Source of the DNA: Nonomuraea glycinis
GTDB taxonomy: Bacteria; Actinomycetota; Actinomycetes; Streptosporangiales; Streptosporangiaceae
DNA: 64,000 nucleotides
NCBI RefSeq assembly: GCF_014646515.1
Contig: NZ_BMNK01000001.1
Coordinates: 763,701 to 827,700 of the forward strand
Reading direction: 5' to 3'
The notes beneath the pieces are model-generated. The model saw only the letters and a program-made list of their open reading frames with translations. It made no database searches and was not told where the DNA came from. The position numbers were made by a program, and so were the translations under genes. How positions within the stretch are numbered: position 1 is the first letter of the stretch; each line of letters begins with the position of its first letter. Of the stretch, positions 44,062 through 52,753 are shown in pieces.

Positions 44062-45378
44062 ATGGCCGACGACCCAAGCACGAGCAGGGGATCGAGCAAG
44101 ACTTCCCTGCCCTTTCCTGTCAGATTCCAGCCGAAAATGCCGAGCACTGAACAGCAGGTCGACCAGGTGCGCAAGGTTCGCCTCGGATCCGACCCGCTGG
44201 CGCTTTACGTCCATGTGCCGTTCTGTGTGACGCGATGCTATTTCTGCGATTTCGTGACCGTCGTCGGGAAGAGCGTGACTCCTGAATTGATCGACCGGTA
44301 CGCCAGAGCGCTGAACACGGAGCTGGATCTCTACGCCGAGGACAGCGCCTTCGGCGCCGCCCCGTTCGAGACCGCCCAACTCGGTGGCGGGACACCCACC
44401 ATGTTGAGCCCGCACCAACTGGAGGATGTGCTGGCTCGGATGCGGCATTACCTCAGGGGCAACCCGGATGCGGAGATACTGGTCGAGGGATTCCCCACGT
44501 CCGTGACCCCGGACAAGTTGGAGGTCCTCAGGGCCGCCGGCAACATCAAGTTCAACATGGGCGTGCAGACCTTCAACGACGAGGTGCTGGAGGCCGTCGG
44601 ACGCCGGCACGAGCGTGAAGACGCGATGCGCGCCATCACCCAGTCGAAAGAAGCCGGTCTGCCTTCTGTCGGCATCGACCTGATCTACGGCCTGCCCGGC
44701 GGCGGAACCGATGTGATCGCGGCGGACGTACGGACGGCCCTCGACTTCGAGGTCGACCACATCGCGTTGTACCCGCTGTGGGTCTATCCGCAGACGCGCC
44801 TCAACTCGCTCATCGAGACCGGCAGGCGATCCGGCACGGAGTTCCTGGAGCGGCAGGAGCAACTCCTGGTCGCGGACTCGATGCTGCGCGCCGCCGGGTA
44901 CGAGAGATACACGAGCTTCCACTACAGCCGCGGTCCCGAGCATCACCACCAGTACGGGCTGTGGCAGATGAGGGGACGGGACTGGCTGGGAGTGGGCCAG
45001 GCGGCCGCGAGCCAGCTGAACGACGTGGTCTACGAGAACGATCGCAACATCAACAGGTATATGGCACTGGCCGACACGGGCGCCGAGACCGCCGTGACGG
45101 CCGATCACCTGGACCATCGGGCGCGGATGGTCCGGCACTTCTCCTACGGCATTCGCGAACGGCGGTATTCACTCCACGCGTTCGAGGCCCGGTTCGGCTC
45201 ATCGCCGCACGACGTCTTCGGACCCGAGATCGAGTGGATGGTCGCCGAGAAACTGGTCGACGCGACCGCAGATCATCTGGAGCTCACCTTGCAGGGAGTT
45301 CTGCGGCTGGGCGACATCGAAGAGGCTCTGGCGCCCGCCGATCACTCTGTGGCGGAAGCGGGGACGTGCTGTGGCTGA
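44062..45378 (+). CDS. HemN/HemW-like (class C-type) radical SAM enzyme
   Basis: A 438-residue radical SAM protein. The cluster motif CVTRCYFC (Cys55, 59, 62) in the LYVHVPFC...CDF context, AQLGGGTPTML and GIDLIYGLPGG are HemN-family hallmarks. A HemN-type C-terminal domain follows, ending in Cys-Cys-Gly. HemN-like enzymes in peptide clusters are usually class C methyltransferases using two SAM molecules; a plain HemW-like haem role is unlikely given the context. The ATG at 44062 lacks a clear ribosome binding site, and ATG 44137 is an alternative. It is the first of ten co-directional genes. The next gene starts 8 bp before its stop. Confidence 0.85.
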   Translation: MADDPSTSRGSSKTSLPFPVRFQPKMPSTEQQVDQVRKVRLGSDPLALYVHVPFCVTRCYFCDFVTVVGKSVTPELIDRYARALNTELDLYAEDSAFGAAPFETAQLGGGTPTMLSPHQLEDVLARMRHYLRGNPDAEILVEGFPTSVTPDKLEVLRAAGNIKFNMGVQTFNDEVLEAVGRRHEREDAMRAITQSKEAGLPSVGIDLIYGLPGGGTDVIAADVRTALDFEVDHIALYPLWVYPQTRLNSLIETGRRSGTEFLERQEQLLVADSMLRAAGYERYTSFHYSRGPEHHHQYGLWQMRGRDWLGVGQAAASQLNDVVYENDRNINRYMALADTGAETAVTADHLDHRARMVRHFSYGIRERRYSLHAFEARFGSSPHDVFGPEIEWMVAEKLVDATADHLELTLQGVLRLGDIEEALAPADHSVAEAGTCCG

Positions 45379-46171
45379 CCACCCAGGGAACTGGTACGGG
45401 GACGAACTGGCCGCCCTCTACGACCACTCCCCGCTGCTGGCCGACGGGGCGGGCAATCCGGCGATCGGCCACCTTCGTTCGCTCGCGGCCAAGTACGGCG
45501 GCCCGGTGCTCCAGATCGGGGTGGCGACCGGCCAGTTCGCCCTCCCGCTCGCCAGGGACGGTCACGAAGTCGTCGGGATCGATGTCTCCGAAAGCATGCT
45601 CGGTGCCGTACGCCGTCGGATGGAGGCAGAGCCCGCCGACGTGCGACGGCGGCTGTCGCTGGAAACGGGCGATATGCGCGACCTCGACCTCGGCCGGCGC
45701 TTCCCGCTCATCGCGATGCCGGGGAACGTGTTCCTCTACAACCTGACGCAACGCGACCAACTGGCGACGCTGGCGACCATGCGCCGCCACCTCACCGATG
45801 ACGGGGTCGTGGTCATCGACATCTTCACGCCGGATCTCCGCCTCCTCGCCGATGGATCGGCCGCCGTCCGGTCCCACCGATTCCAGACCCCCGACGGCGC
45901 GGAGTACCTGGCGGAGCAGACCGTGCAGGTGGAGCGGCTCACCCAGCGGGAGAAACTCCGCATGACGCACCGGCGGATAGAACCCGACGGGGTGCTCGGC
46001 CCCGCCTTGTTCACGGAACTGACCATGCGTTACGTGCATCCGGCGGAAATGCTGCTGCTGCTCAAGGTCGCCGAGTTGCGGCTGTGTGAACTGGTGGGCG
46101 ACTACGCCACCGGACAACGGAAGTCAGCGTATGACGGCCCGCAAGTGGTCGTGGCAAGGCGAGGTGAATGA
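45371..46171 (+). CDS. Class I SAM-dependent methyltransferase
   Basis: A 266-residue methyltransferase. Motif I is VLQIGVATGQFALPLARDGH, with the acidic end of strand 2 at VVGIDVSESM. Motif IV-like AMPGNVFLYN is followed by TDDGVVVIDIFTPD. It resembles small-molecule and peptide N-, O- or C-methyltransferases. It starts at GTG 45371, overlapping the HemN-like gene by 8 bp. In the cluster it probably methylates the precursor or a released product. Confidence 0.88.
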   Translation: MADHPGNWYGDELAALYDHSPLLADGAGNPAIGHLRSLAAKYGGPVLQIGVATGQFALPLARDGHEVVGIDVSESMLGAVRRRMEAEPADVRRRLSLETGDMRDLDLGRRFPLIAMPGNVFLYNLTQRDQLATLATMRRHLTDDGVVVIDIFTPDLRLLADGSAAVRSHRFQTPDGAEYLAEQTVQVERLTQREKLRMTHRRIEPDGVLGPALFTELTMRYVHPAEMLLLLKVAELRLCELVGDYATGQRKSAYDGPQVVVARRGE

Positions 46172-46172
46172 C

Positions 46173-47522
46173 TTGACCATCTACAAGCAGTCGAAATATG
46201 GGCACGTGCTGAGCAGCGAGGCGGGTGTCACGTTCTTCAACAGCCTGACGCTCGAGGTGCTCGAGGGTGATCAGGACGACGCGGAAGTGTGGCGTTCGTT
46301 CGAGCGGCCACGCCCGATCGAAGACGCGTCAGCGGCGACGGAGCAGGTGCTCGTGGGCTCTGGCCTGCTGGTTCCCGTGGACCGTGTCGAAGAGCGCCGC
46401 CTGCTCGACAAGCTCACCGACATTCGCCTGACGCAGCGGAAGACCCGCGACGGCAAGTTCGGCTTTCTCCGCATGTCCCTGACGGAGAAGTGCAACCTGA
46501 AGTGCGACTACTGCTTCGTCGAAGAGGTCATCTACAAAGACCTGCCCAAGCAGCCGGCGCCGGCCGAGCGCTTTCTCGAGCATGTCGAATGGCTCATCCA
46601 GCAGAACCCGGGCGGGTGGCCGACCGTGCAGTACTTCGGCGGGGAGCCGATGCTGAGGTGGGATCTGATCCAGGACACCACCCGAGCGCTCGAAGAGGCC
46701 GTGGCGGCCGGGCGCATCGCGGGATTCACCCACGAGATGACCACGAACGGCACGTTGATGACCAGTCAACGCGCCCAGTGGCTGGTCGAGCACGATGCCA
46801 GCCTCACCATCAGCCTGGACGGCTGGAAGGAGATCAACGACCGCCATCGCGTGTTCCACAACGGCCGCGGTAGCTACGACCTGGTGATCAAGGCGGTGAA
46901 GGAGATACGGGCCGCCGGCGGTGAGCCACGCTTTCTCATCACACTGCTGCCCGAGACCGTGGAAATCCTGCCGAAGATCGTCCGCTTCGTGGTCGACGAG
47001 CTCGGCGCGAAGAGCGTGGCGGTGAACGCTCCACAGCCGACGGCGGACGGCTGGGAAGTGGACGGCCTGTTGCTCTCTCGCTCCGTGCAGGAGTCATGGC
47101 TGTTCTGCAACAGCCGCGGGGTGGAGTTCCACTCGCTGGGCGCGTTCCTGGTGGAGCTCATCAACAAGCGCAGGCCGCAGCCCGACCGCTGTTTCGACGG
47201 CAACCCGACAGGCACCGAAGCGCACTGGGGCGGATACGTCGCAGCGGACGGGTCGCTGTCGTTCTGCATCGTGTGGCACCAGGACGAACGGGTCACCACC
47301 CCGAGCGTGCACCAGATCTCCAAGAAGCGCGTGACCGACTGGCACTACGACACCACAACCGCGGACGACTGCGACGGCTGCATCGCCGGCATGGTGTGCG
47401 GCGGGCCCTGCACGCTGGAGCGGCTCTTCAACGGCGGCGGTCTCAACCCCGACCGCTGCAAGTTCTTCAAGACCATGGTGCCCTTCGTACTCACCCAGTC
47501 GTCGATCGGCCCGCGGCCATGA
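46173..47522 (+). CDS. Radical SAM/SPASM peptide-modifying enzyme
   Basis: A 449-residue enzyme. The N-terminal 65 residues (TIYKQSKYGHVLSS, FFNSLTLEVLEG, GSGLLVP) resemble the small winged-helix/PqqD-like region that precedes many peptide-modifying SPASM enzymes and may bind the precursor. The radical SAM core has CNLKCDYC (Cys107, 111, 114), then YFGGEPML. The SPASM tail is rich in Cys (RCFDGNP, LSFCIV, CDGCIAGMVCGGPC, DRCKFF), enough for two auxiliary 4Fe-4S clusters. TTG 46173 has GAGGTG at a 6-nt spacing; GTG 46164 or ATG 46131 are alternatives. Such enzymes make C-C, C-S or C-O links or oxidise side chains. Confidence 0.88.
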   Translation: MTIYKQSKYGHVLSSEAGVTFFNSLTLEVLEGDQDDAEVWRSFERPRPIEDASAATEQVLVGSGLLVPVDRVEERRLLDKLTDIRLTQRKTRDGKFGFLRMSLTEKCNLKCDYCFVEEVIYKDLPKQPAPAERFLEHVEWLIQQNPGGWPTVQYFGGEPMLRWDLIQDTTRALEEAVAAGRIAGFTHEMTTNGTLMTSQRAQWLVEHDASLTISLDGWKEINDRHRVFHNGRGSYDLVIKAVKEIRAAGGEPRFLITLLPETVEILPKIVRFVVDELGAKSVAVNAPQPTADGWEVDGLLLSRSVQESWLFCNSRGVEFHSLGAFLVELINKRRPQPDRCFDGNPTGTEAHWGGYVAADGSLSFCIVWHQDERVTTPSVHQISKKRVTDWHYDTTTADDCDGCIAGMVCGGPCTLERLFNGGGLNPDRCKFFKTMVPFVLTQSSIGPRP

Positions 47523-49036
47523 CTCTCCGCACCATGGCCGCCGAGGCGGCGGCGATGCCGCCAGGCAGCAAGATCCGTGTGTGCGGCTGGGTGACCGATC
47601 GAACCGCGGACGCCGTGCGGGTGGCCGACTCGACCGGGTCCATAGCCGTCGTGCCCTGCGCCGAGCTCGACGGCGTCCGGACCGGCGACGCCGTCGAGGT
47701 GCGGGCGACCAGGTCGGCCACCGGGTTCGTCGGAGCGTCGGCACGCGTCTGGCCCGCGACGGCCGCCCTGCCGGAGGACGTGACCGGGAGCGATTCGCCG
47801 TACTCCTACCTCAGATTCAGGAGCGGAGAGGCGGTCGACCTGCTCAGAGCCGCCGATCGGGCGGTCACGGTCGCCAGGAGCCATCTGGCGGGGCACTACT
47901 TCGTCGAGGCGAACACGCCGCAGCTCTGGCGGTCGACCAGGGAGTACGGCGAGCCCGAACTGCGGGTGACCGACCCCGCGGACCGGGAGTCGGGGAGTTG
48001 GCTGCAGCAGTCGCCGACCGTACCGGCGATGTTGTGCGCGATCGGCGGCATAGACCGCGCCTTCCAGTTCAGCCGGTGCTTCCGCACGGAACCGAGCGCG
48101 TCGCCGCTCAAGGCGTACGAATTCACCCAGCTCAACCTCGCGGTCACGTTCACCTCCGTGGAGGAGCAGTTTCGCCTCCTGGAAGGCCTGTTCGAGACGG
48201 TGAGCAGCGCCCTGGGTCGCCCTTCCTGGGGAAAGGCGCCGTTTCCGGTCATCGACCACGATGCCTGCATACGCAGGTTCGGCTCGGACACCCCCGACTA
48301 CCGCTACGCCGCCTTCCCCACGCCCGTGCTGGACGGGGGGCCTCTCGGCCGCCCTGGCCAGCGCATCCGGGCGCTCATCGTCCCCGAGTGCGGCGCGGAC
48401 ATCGCCCAGGCACTGCGGAGCATGGCCGAACGGCATCTGGGCGCGGAAGCGGTCTTCCAGCACGACTTCGACGGGTCGGGCACGCTCGGCGCCATGATCC
48501 CCGACCTGGTCCCGTCCGGGCCGGTGGCGCTGGTGGGTTGCGCGGACGGGGCGCGCGCCGAGGCGTTCGTACGCATGCTCGCGCAGGCCCTCTACCCGCT
48601 CGTCACGAACGAGCGGCCACCCGCGTTCGGCCCGGTGTGGATCCGGCGCCAGCCGTTCCTGTCCGACGAGAAGCAGGAGGAGCACGCGCACCACAGCAGA
48701 TGCCTCTTCGGGCGACGATTGGGCCCCGAGGGAGAACTCTCCGATTCGTACGACTTGGTGGTCAACGGGGTCGAGTTGCTGAGCGGCAGCCAGAACGAGG
48801 TGGATCACGGTCAGGCGCTGAAGAACTTCTCCGACGCGGGAGTGGCGGATCCGGAGGAGACCTACGGGTACTACCTCGATGCTCTCCGGTTCGGCGCGCC
48901 GCCCCTGCACAACACCTCGATCGGGTGGGAACGGCTGATGGCCCTGCTGCTCGGCGTCCCCATGCGAGATGTGATGATCATGCCGAAGACGGGATCGGGG
49001 CAGTGCGCGGTCACCGGGCTGCCGGTCAAGGGCTGA
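47519..49036 (+). CDS. Aspartyl-tRNA synthetase paralogue, shortened
   Basis: A 505-residue class II synthetase of bacterial AspS type. A reduced N-terminal OB domain (about residues 17-70, RVCGWVTDRTADAVRVAD) is followed by the catalytic core: motif 1 FVEANTPQLWRST, QSPT near residue 164, motif 2 FRTE at 188-191 with EFTQLNL, a GAD-like insertion (about 280-385) and motif 3 NTSIGWERL with Arg472. Housekeeping bacterial AspRS is about 590 residues with a larger anticodon domain. ATGA-coupled to the SPASM gene. It may charge or adenylate Asp for the pathway, aminoacylate the peptide, or be a resistant copy that protects the producer. Confidence 0.82.
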   Translation: MTLRTMAAEAAAMPPGSKIRVCGWVTDRTADAVRVADSTGSIAVVPCAELDGVRTGDAVEVRATRSATGFVGASARVWPATAALPEDVTGSDSPYSYLRFRSGEAVDLLRAADRAVTVARSHLAGHYFVEANTPQLWRSTREYGEPELRVTDPADRESGSWLQQSPTVPAMLCAIGGIDRAFQFSRCFRTEPSASPLKAYEFTQLNLAVTFTSVEEQFRLLEGLFETVSSALGRPSWGKAPFPVIDHDACIRRFGSDTPDYRYAAFPTPVLDGGPLGRPGQRIRALIVPECGADIAQALRSMAERHLGAEAVFQHDFDGSGTLGAMIPDLVPSGPVALVGCADGARAEAFVRMLAQALYPLVTNERPPAFGPVWIRRQPFLSDEKQEEHAHHSRCLFGRRLGPEGELSDSYDLVVNGVELLSGSQNEVDHGQALKNFSDAGVADPEETYGYYLDALRFGAPPLHNTSIGWERLMALLLGVPMRDVMIMPKTGSGQCAVTGLPVKG

Positions 49037-49048
49037 GGGCGGTCGAGC

Positions 49049-50500
49049 ATGACATGGGCCGACCTCGTACAGCGATATTTCACGGTCGCGGTCACGCACC
49101 ATCCGGGATACGCGCTCGCGTGGGATGAGTTCGCCATCTCGCCCACGCCCGTCGCCCCCGCCACGCTGAGCGAGGCGTACCGATCGATGAGCGACCACGT
49201 GGATCAGGCGTCCGACTCGGCGGACGATCACGAGGTGCGCCTCTTGCGCTGGTGCCTGGACGGCTGCCGCTTCGAACTGGACACCGCGCTGAGCTGGCAG
49301 CGTGATCCACAGTTCTGGGTGGATCGCCAGTGCTATGGGGTTCTCGCGCAGATGGCCGCGGGCAACCTCCGTGATCGGCCGCTGCCGCCGGCCTGGGTTC
49401 GTGCCTTCCTGGCGAACCTGCCCGGCCTCTTCGACTCGGCGATGACGAACCTCGACCGCCAGGAGTGCGGCCAAGTCGACCTCCGGCGCGCCGTACGCCA
49501 TCTGGCCGCCAGCCGCTGCCTGGTGAGGCAGGTGGGCGATGCCGCCGGCGGGGGATGCGCGGATGAGGCGGCCCGTGCGGATGCGGCCATCGACGGGTTC
49601 TCGGCATGGCTGTCACAGGCCATCGGGAAAGGCCGCTCACTGCGCCCCATGGGAGCGCGGGTCTGGGAGGCGGGCCTGCGGGCTTCCACCGGCGTCGAGT
49701 GCGGTCCCGACGAACTCGAACATGCCCTGCGGCACCAGCTCGACCGGTCGAGGCGGGAGATCGCGCGCAGCCGCGCACCGGTCTCCGGCCCGATACCGGG
49801 GTCCGCGGCCGAGATCAGCCGGCTGATCGCACGGCTCCCGGGCATCTTCGCGCCGAGGTTCGGCGGCGGCGAATGCCTCGGCACGTTGCGCCTGGCCGTG
49901 TCCGATGACGCGGTGCCGGGAGTCACCTCGGCGAGCTACCAGAACGCCGGGTCACGTGGCGGCGGATCGGCGGTCGTCTTCGTCCGGCCGGCCGTTTACG
50001 CGTATCGGGCCGACCTCGAACTGGATCTCGCCCACGAGTGTTTCCCCGGCCATCACTGGCAGCACACCGCCCAGGTGCGTGGACACCACGGTCACCTGCT
50101 CTGCCTCCGGCACGGCAACCGGGCGTTCGTCGAGGGATGGGGACGCTGGTGCGAAGGACTGTACGCCGGTCTCGCCCAGGACCCCTCGGTGAACGCCCGG
50201 TTCCACGCGAGGATGGCGAAGTACTGCGGCCAGGCGCTCGCCGCCCTGCTCGTCCACGCACGCGACAGGCCGTTCGGAGAAGTGGCGGAGAACCTGACCG
50301 CGATGGATGCCTGCGGCTCGGCCGACGCCCCCTCCCTCGTGCTGCACTCCTACTTCGATCCCTGGCGGGCAACGGCGCCGATCGCCGGCTATCTGGCGCT
50401 GCGCACGTTCGCCGCCGAGCGCGGCGAAGAAGAGATGGAGGCCATGGTGGCCCAGCACGGCGCCGTCGACCTGCTCGGAAGGGGACTCAGTGAAGAATGA
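49049..50500 (+). CDS. DUF885-family metallopeptidase-like protein
   Basis: A 483-residue cytoplasmic protein. The pair HECFPGHHWQ (His329, Glu330, His335, His336) and FVEGWGRWCE (Glu362) is the metal site of the DUF885 family, which is annotated as putative carboxypeptidase-like metalloenzymes. It is shorter than most DUF885 proteins (about 550-600 residues). It begins 12 bp after the synthetase stop, and the transporter starts inside its last codons. A role in trimming the leader or releasing the product is likely by context. Confidence 0.8.
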   Translation: MTWADLVQRYFTVAVTHHPGYALAWDEFAISPTPVAPATLSEAYRSMSDHVDQASDSADDHEVRLLRWCLDGCRFELDTALSWQRDPQFWVDRQCYGVLAQMAAGNLRDRPLPPAWVRAFLANLPGLFDSAMTNLDRQECGQVDLRRAVRHLAASRCLVRQVGDAAGGGCADEAARADAAIDGFSAWLSQAIGKGRSLRPMGARVWEAGLRASTGVECGPDELEHALRHQLDRSRREIARSRAPVSGPIPGSAAEISRLIARLPGIFAPRFGGGECLGTLRLAVSDDAVPGVTSASYQNAGSRGGGSAVVFVRPAVYAYRADLELDLAHECFPGHHWQHTAQVRGHHGHLLCLRHGNRAFVEGWGRWCEGLYAGLAQDPSVNARFHARMAKYCGQALAALLVHARDRPFGEVAENLTAMDACGSADAPSLVLHSYFDPWRATAPIAGYLALRTFAAERGEEEMEAMVAQHGAVDLLGRGLSEE

Positions 50501-51707
50501 CCCATCGGTGCGCCGGCTGGCCCTGTCCTTCGGCCTTTTCAGCGTGCTGATCAGCGTCGTGGACAAGCTCTTCGGCACGGGCTACATCCTGCGCATGAAC
50601 GAGCAGGGGCTCGGGCCGGCGGAAATAGCCTTCGTTCTGACCTTCGGGTCCGTGGTGCTCGCCGTGGTGGACTTCCCGGCCGGCAACCTCGCCGATCAGT
50701 GGGGTCGCAAGCGCACCGCGGCGGCCGGATCGGTCCTCGTGGGCAGCGGCATGCTGATGTACGGCTTCGCCACCGACTCGCCCGGTTTCATCGTGGCCAT
50801 GACGCTGTGGGCCGCGGGCATGGCACTGATCACCGGAGCTCCCACCGCCTGGCTCGTCGACCGGCTGGAGAGCGCCGGCGCGGGGGACCGGCGCACGACG
50901 GTTCTGTCGAGGGCCGCCACCATCTCCATGGTCGCCGGCGCGCTGGCGGCGCTCCTCGTGGGAGTTCCGCTGCTCAGCCAGGGCACGCACTTCGTGCTCT
51001 TCACAGCCGCCGCGCTGGCGTTCGTCACGGCGGTGGTGTTGCTGATGGGTACGGACAACCGTGATCCGCAGGGCAGAATCGCGAACCTCCCCGCCACGGT
51101 GTGGACCAACGCCCGGCTGGTCGTCCGCGATCCCACCATGAGGCTCGTCATGTACAAAAGCGCCCTGGTCCATATCGGCTTCACCAGTTTCCTGCTGAGC
51201 TACCAGCTGTTCGCCACCCAGGAGCTCGGGCTGCCGCAGAGCAGCATCGGTGTGGTGCTGGCCGGTTCGATCGCGGCGATGGCGCTGGGGACCTGGCTCG
51301 CCGGGTTGCTCAGCCGCCGGTGGGGCCTGGCGGCGCTGTCCGTGGCGGGCGTGCTGACATGCGCCGCCGGATACCTGACGATGAGCCTCGCCCCCCACTG
51401 GTCGCTGTGGGCGGCCGGCCTGGTCTGCTACGAGATCGGGCTAGGGCTGGACCTGATGGCCTTCAGCAGCTGGCTGCACGACCTCGTCCCCGCCGAGAAG
51501 CGGACGAGCTGGACTTCGGCGAGGTCGAGCATCCAGACCCTGGTCGGCATCGTCGGCACGCTCGGCGCCGGCGGGCTGATCTCGGTGTTCGGTTTCCGCG
51601 AGGTCTGGCTCGCGGCGACGGCCATCACGGCGCTCGCCCTGCTGCCGCTCCTCGCCCTTCGCCGGCGCGTCGCCGTATCGGCCCAGCTTGAGGGGAGCCT
51701 GTCGTGA
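50490..51707 (+). CDS. MFS transporter
   Basis: A 405-residue protein with about twelve transmembrane segments. The loop after helix 2, GNLADQWGRKRTAA, is the MFS signature (G-x3-D-x2-G-R-K/R). It is most likely an exporter for the cluster product and perhaps the self-protection gene. It starts at GTG 50490 with GGAAGGGG upstream, overlapping the DUF885 gene by 11 bp, and overlaps the next gene by GTGA. Confidence 0.9.
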   Translation: MKNDPSVRRLALSFGLFSVLISVVDKLFGTGYILRMNEQGLGPAEIAFVLTFGSVVLAVVDFPAGNLADQWGRKRTAAAGSVLVGSGMLMYGFATDSPGFIVAMTLWAAGMALITGAPTAWLVDRLESAGAGDRRTTVLSRAATISMVAGALAALLVGVPLLSQGTHFVLFTAAALAFVTAVVLLMGTDNRDPQGRIANLPATVWTNARLVVRDPTMRLVMYKSALVHIGFTSFLLSYQLFATQELGLPQSSIGVVLAGSIAAMALGTWLAGLLSRRWGLAALSVAGVLTCAAGYLTMSLAPHWSLWAAGLVCYEIGLGLDLMAFSSWLHDLVPAEKRTSWTSARSSIQTLVGIVGTLGAGGLISVFGFREVWLAATAITALALLPLLALRRRVAVSAQLEGSLS

Positions 51708-52753
51708 GAACCCGAAACCGCGCGCTCGTCTCGGCAAGCCTGTGCTCCGACCGCGATGTCCTCCACGTTGAGACGCGGATCGAGCGCGACCCCGGCGACG
51801 CGCTCGTGGTGTCGCTGAGCTCTGGCTGCCAGGTGGTGGAGTGCCGCGGCGGGGACGGCTCGCCGATGCTGTGGCGGCACGAGGGGGACCGGCTCACTCT
51901 GGTCGGCTCGGATGGTGCGAGCAGCGTACACATCGCCTACGCCATTCCGGTCGGCGCACGAGTCGGCCTGGCGCCGGAGCAGCCATGGCTGGCCCGGCCG
52001 GCCGGGCGTGACTGCCACGTCACCAGGACGACGTCTCGGGTGATCGGCGAGGGCGGTCTCCTCTGTGGCACGGATCCGCACCACGGAGTCCCGTTCGTCG
52101 TGGCCTGGCCACCAGGCGACGAGCCCCGCCTCCGGGTCGAGGTGAGGCAGGGAGAGGTCGTCACGACCGACCGCCGGGCGGGCAGCGAGGTCACGCGTAT
52201 TCTCCGGACACTCACCGGCTGGCTGGGGCCGATCGACGACGTGAGCGTCGTCGACGTGGCGGTGCCCGGTGCCTACGCCTACAGTTACCCGGGCATCATC
52301 GCCGTCCACCCCGGCCTGCTCGACTTCCCCGCCACACTGTTCGGCCAGTTCCTGCCGCACGAACTGTCGCATCAATGGTTCGGCAACCGGATCCGTTTCA
52401 CAGGCCCGGGGTTCCTCTGGCCGCAGGAGTGCCTGCCGGAGGCGCTGCAGGCGCTGTACGTCAGGGAGCGCTGGGGAAGTGCGGCCTACGACGTGATCAC
52501 GCGGTCCTATCCCGAGCGGCACGATGAACGCCGTCTCCAGCAGTTGTTCAGCGTCGGACCCGCCGAACGCGCGGACCTTTCCCTGGATCGCTATCACGAC
52601 CTGCTCGCCGCCGGCACCCGGCGGTGGCTGTCCGCTTTCCAGGCCGACTCCCGCGCTCTGCACGACGTCGTTCGCGCACTCGCCGCCGAGCCGGCCGAGT
52701 TCACGGGGGCGCAGGTGGCCGCGCTGGTCGGGGAAGTCGTGGCGCTGCCATGA
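51704..52753 (+). CDS. M1-like gluzincin peptidase, compact
   Basis: A 349-residue protein with the zinc motif HELSHQWFGN (His219, Glu220, His223) and the third ligand Glu242 exactly 18 residues after the motif, in WPQECLPEAL. HExxHQWxGN-x-E is the M1 aminopeptidase pattern. Full M1 enzymes have 600-900 residues, so this keeps only the N-terminal beta domain and the thermolysin-like core; the GAMEN exopeptidase motif is not visible. No signal peptide, so it should act in the cytoplasm. GTG 51704 overlaps the transporter stop. Confidence 0.82.
   Translation: MRTRNRALVSASLCSDRDVLHVETRIERDPGDALVVSLSSGCQVVECRGGDGSPMLWRHEGDRLTLVGSDGASSVHIAYAIPVGARVGLAPEQPWLARPAGRDCHVTRTTSRVIGEGGLLCGTDPHHGVPFVVAWPPGDEPRLRVEVRQGEVVTTDRRAGSEVTRILRTLTGWLGPIDDVSVVDVAVPGAYAYSYPGIIAVHPGLLDFPATLFGQFLPHELSHQWFGNRIRFTGPGFLWPQECLPEALQALYVRERWGSAAYDVITRSYPERHDERRLQQLFSVGPAERADLSLDRYHDLLAAGTRRWLSAFQADSRALHDVVRALAAEPAEFTGAQVAALVGEVVALP

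Noticed and set aside
44062..45378. Haem biosynthesis HemN/HemW
   Set aside because: No other haem genes are nearby and the gene is first in a peptide-modification operon; a class C-type radical SAM role fits better.
47519..49036. Housekeeping aspartyl-tRNA synthetase
   Set aside because: The protein is about 85 residues shorter than normal bacterial AspRS, its OB domain is reduced, and it is embedded in and coupled to a peptide-modification operon.
47345..49501. Long minus-strand open frame of 718 codons
   Set aside because: Antisense to the AspRS paralogue, with biased Arg/Gly/Val composition and no recognisable domain or start signal.
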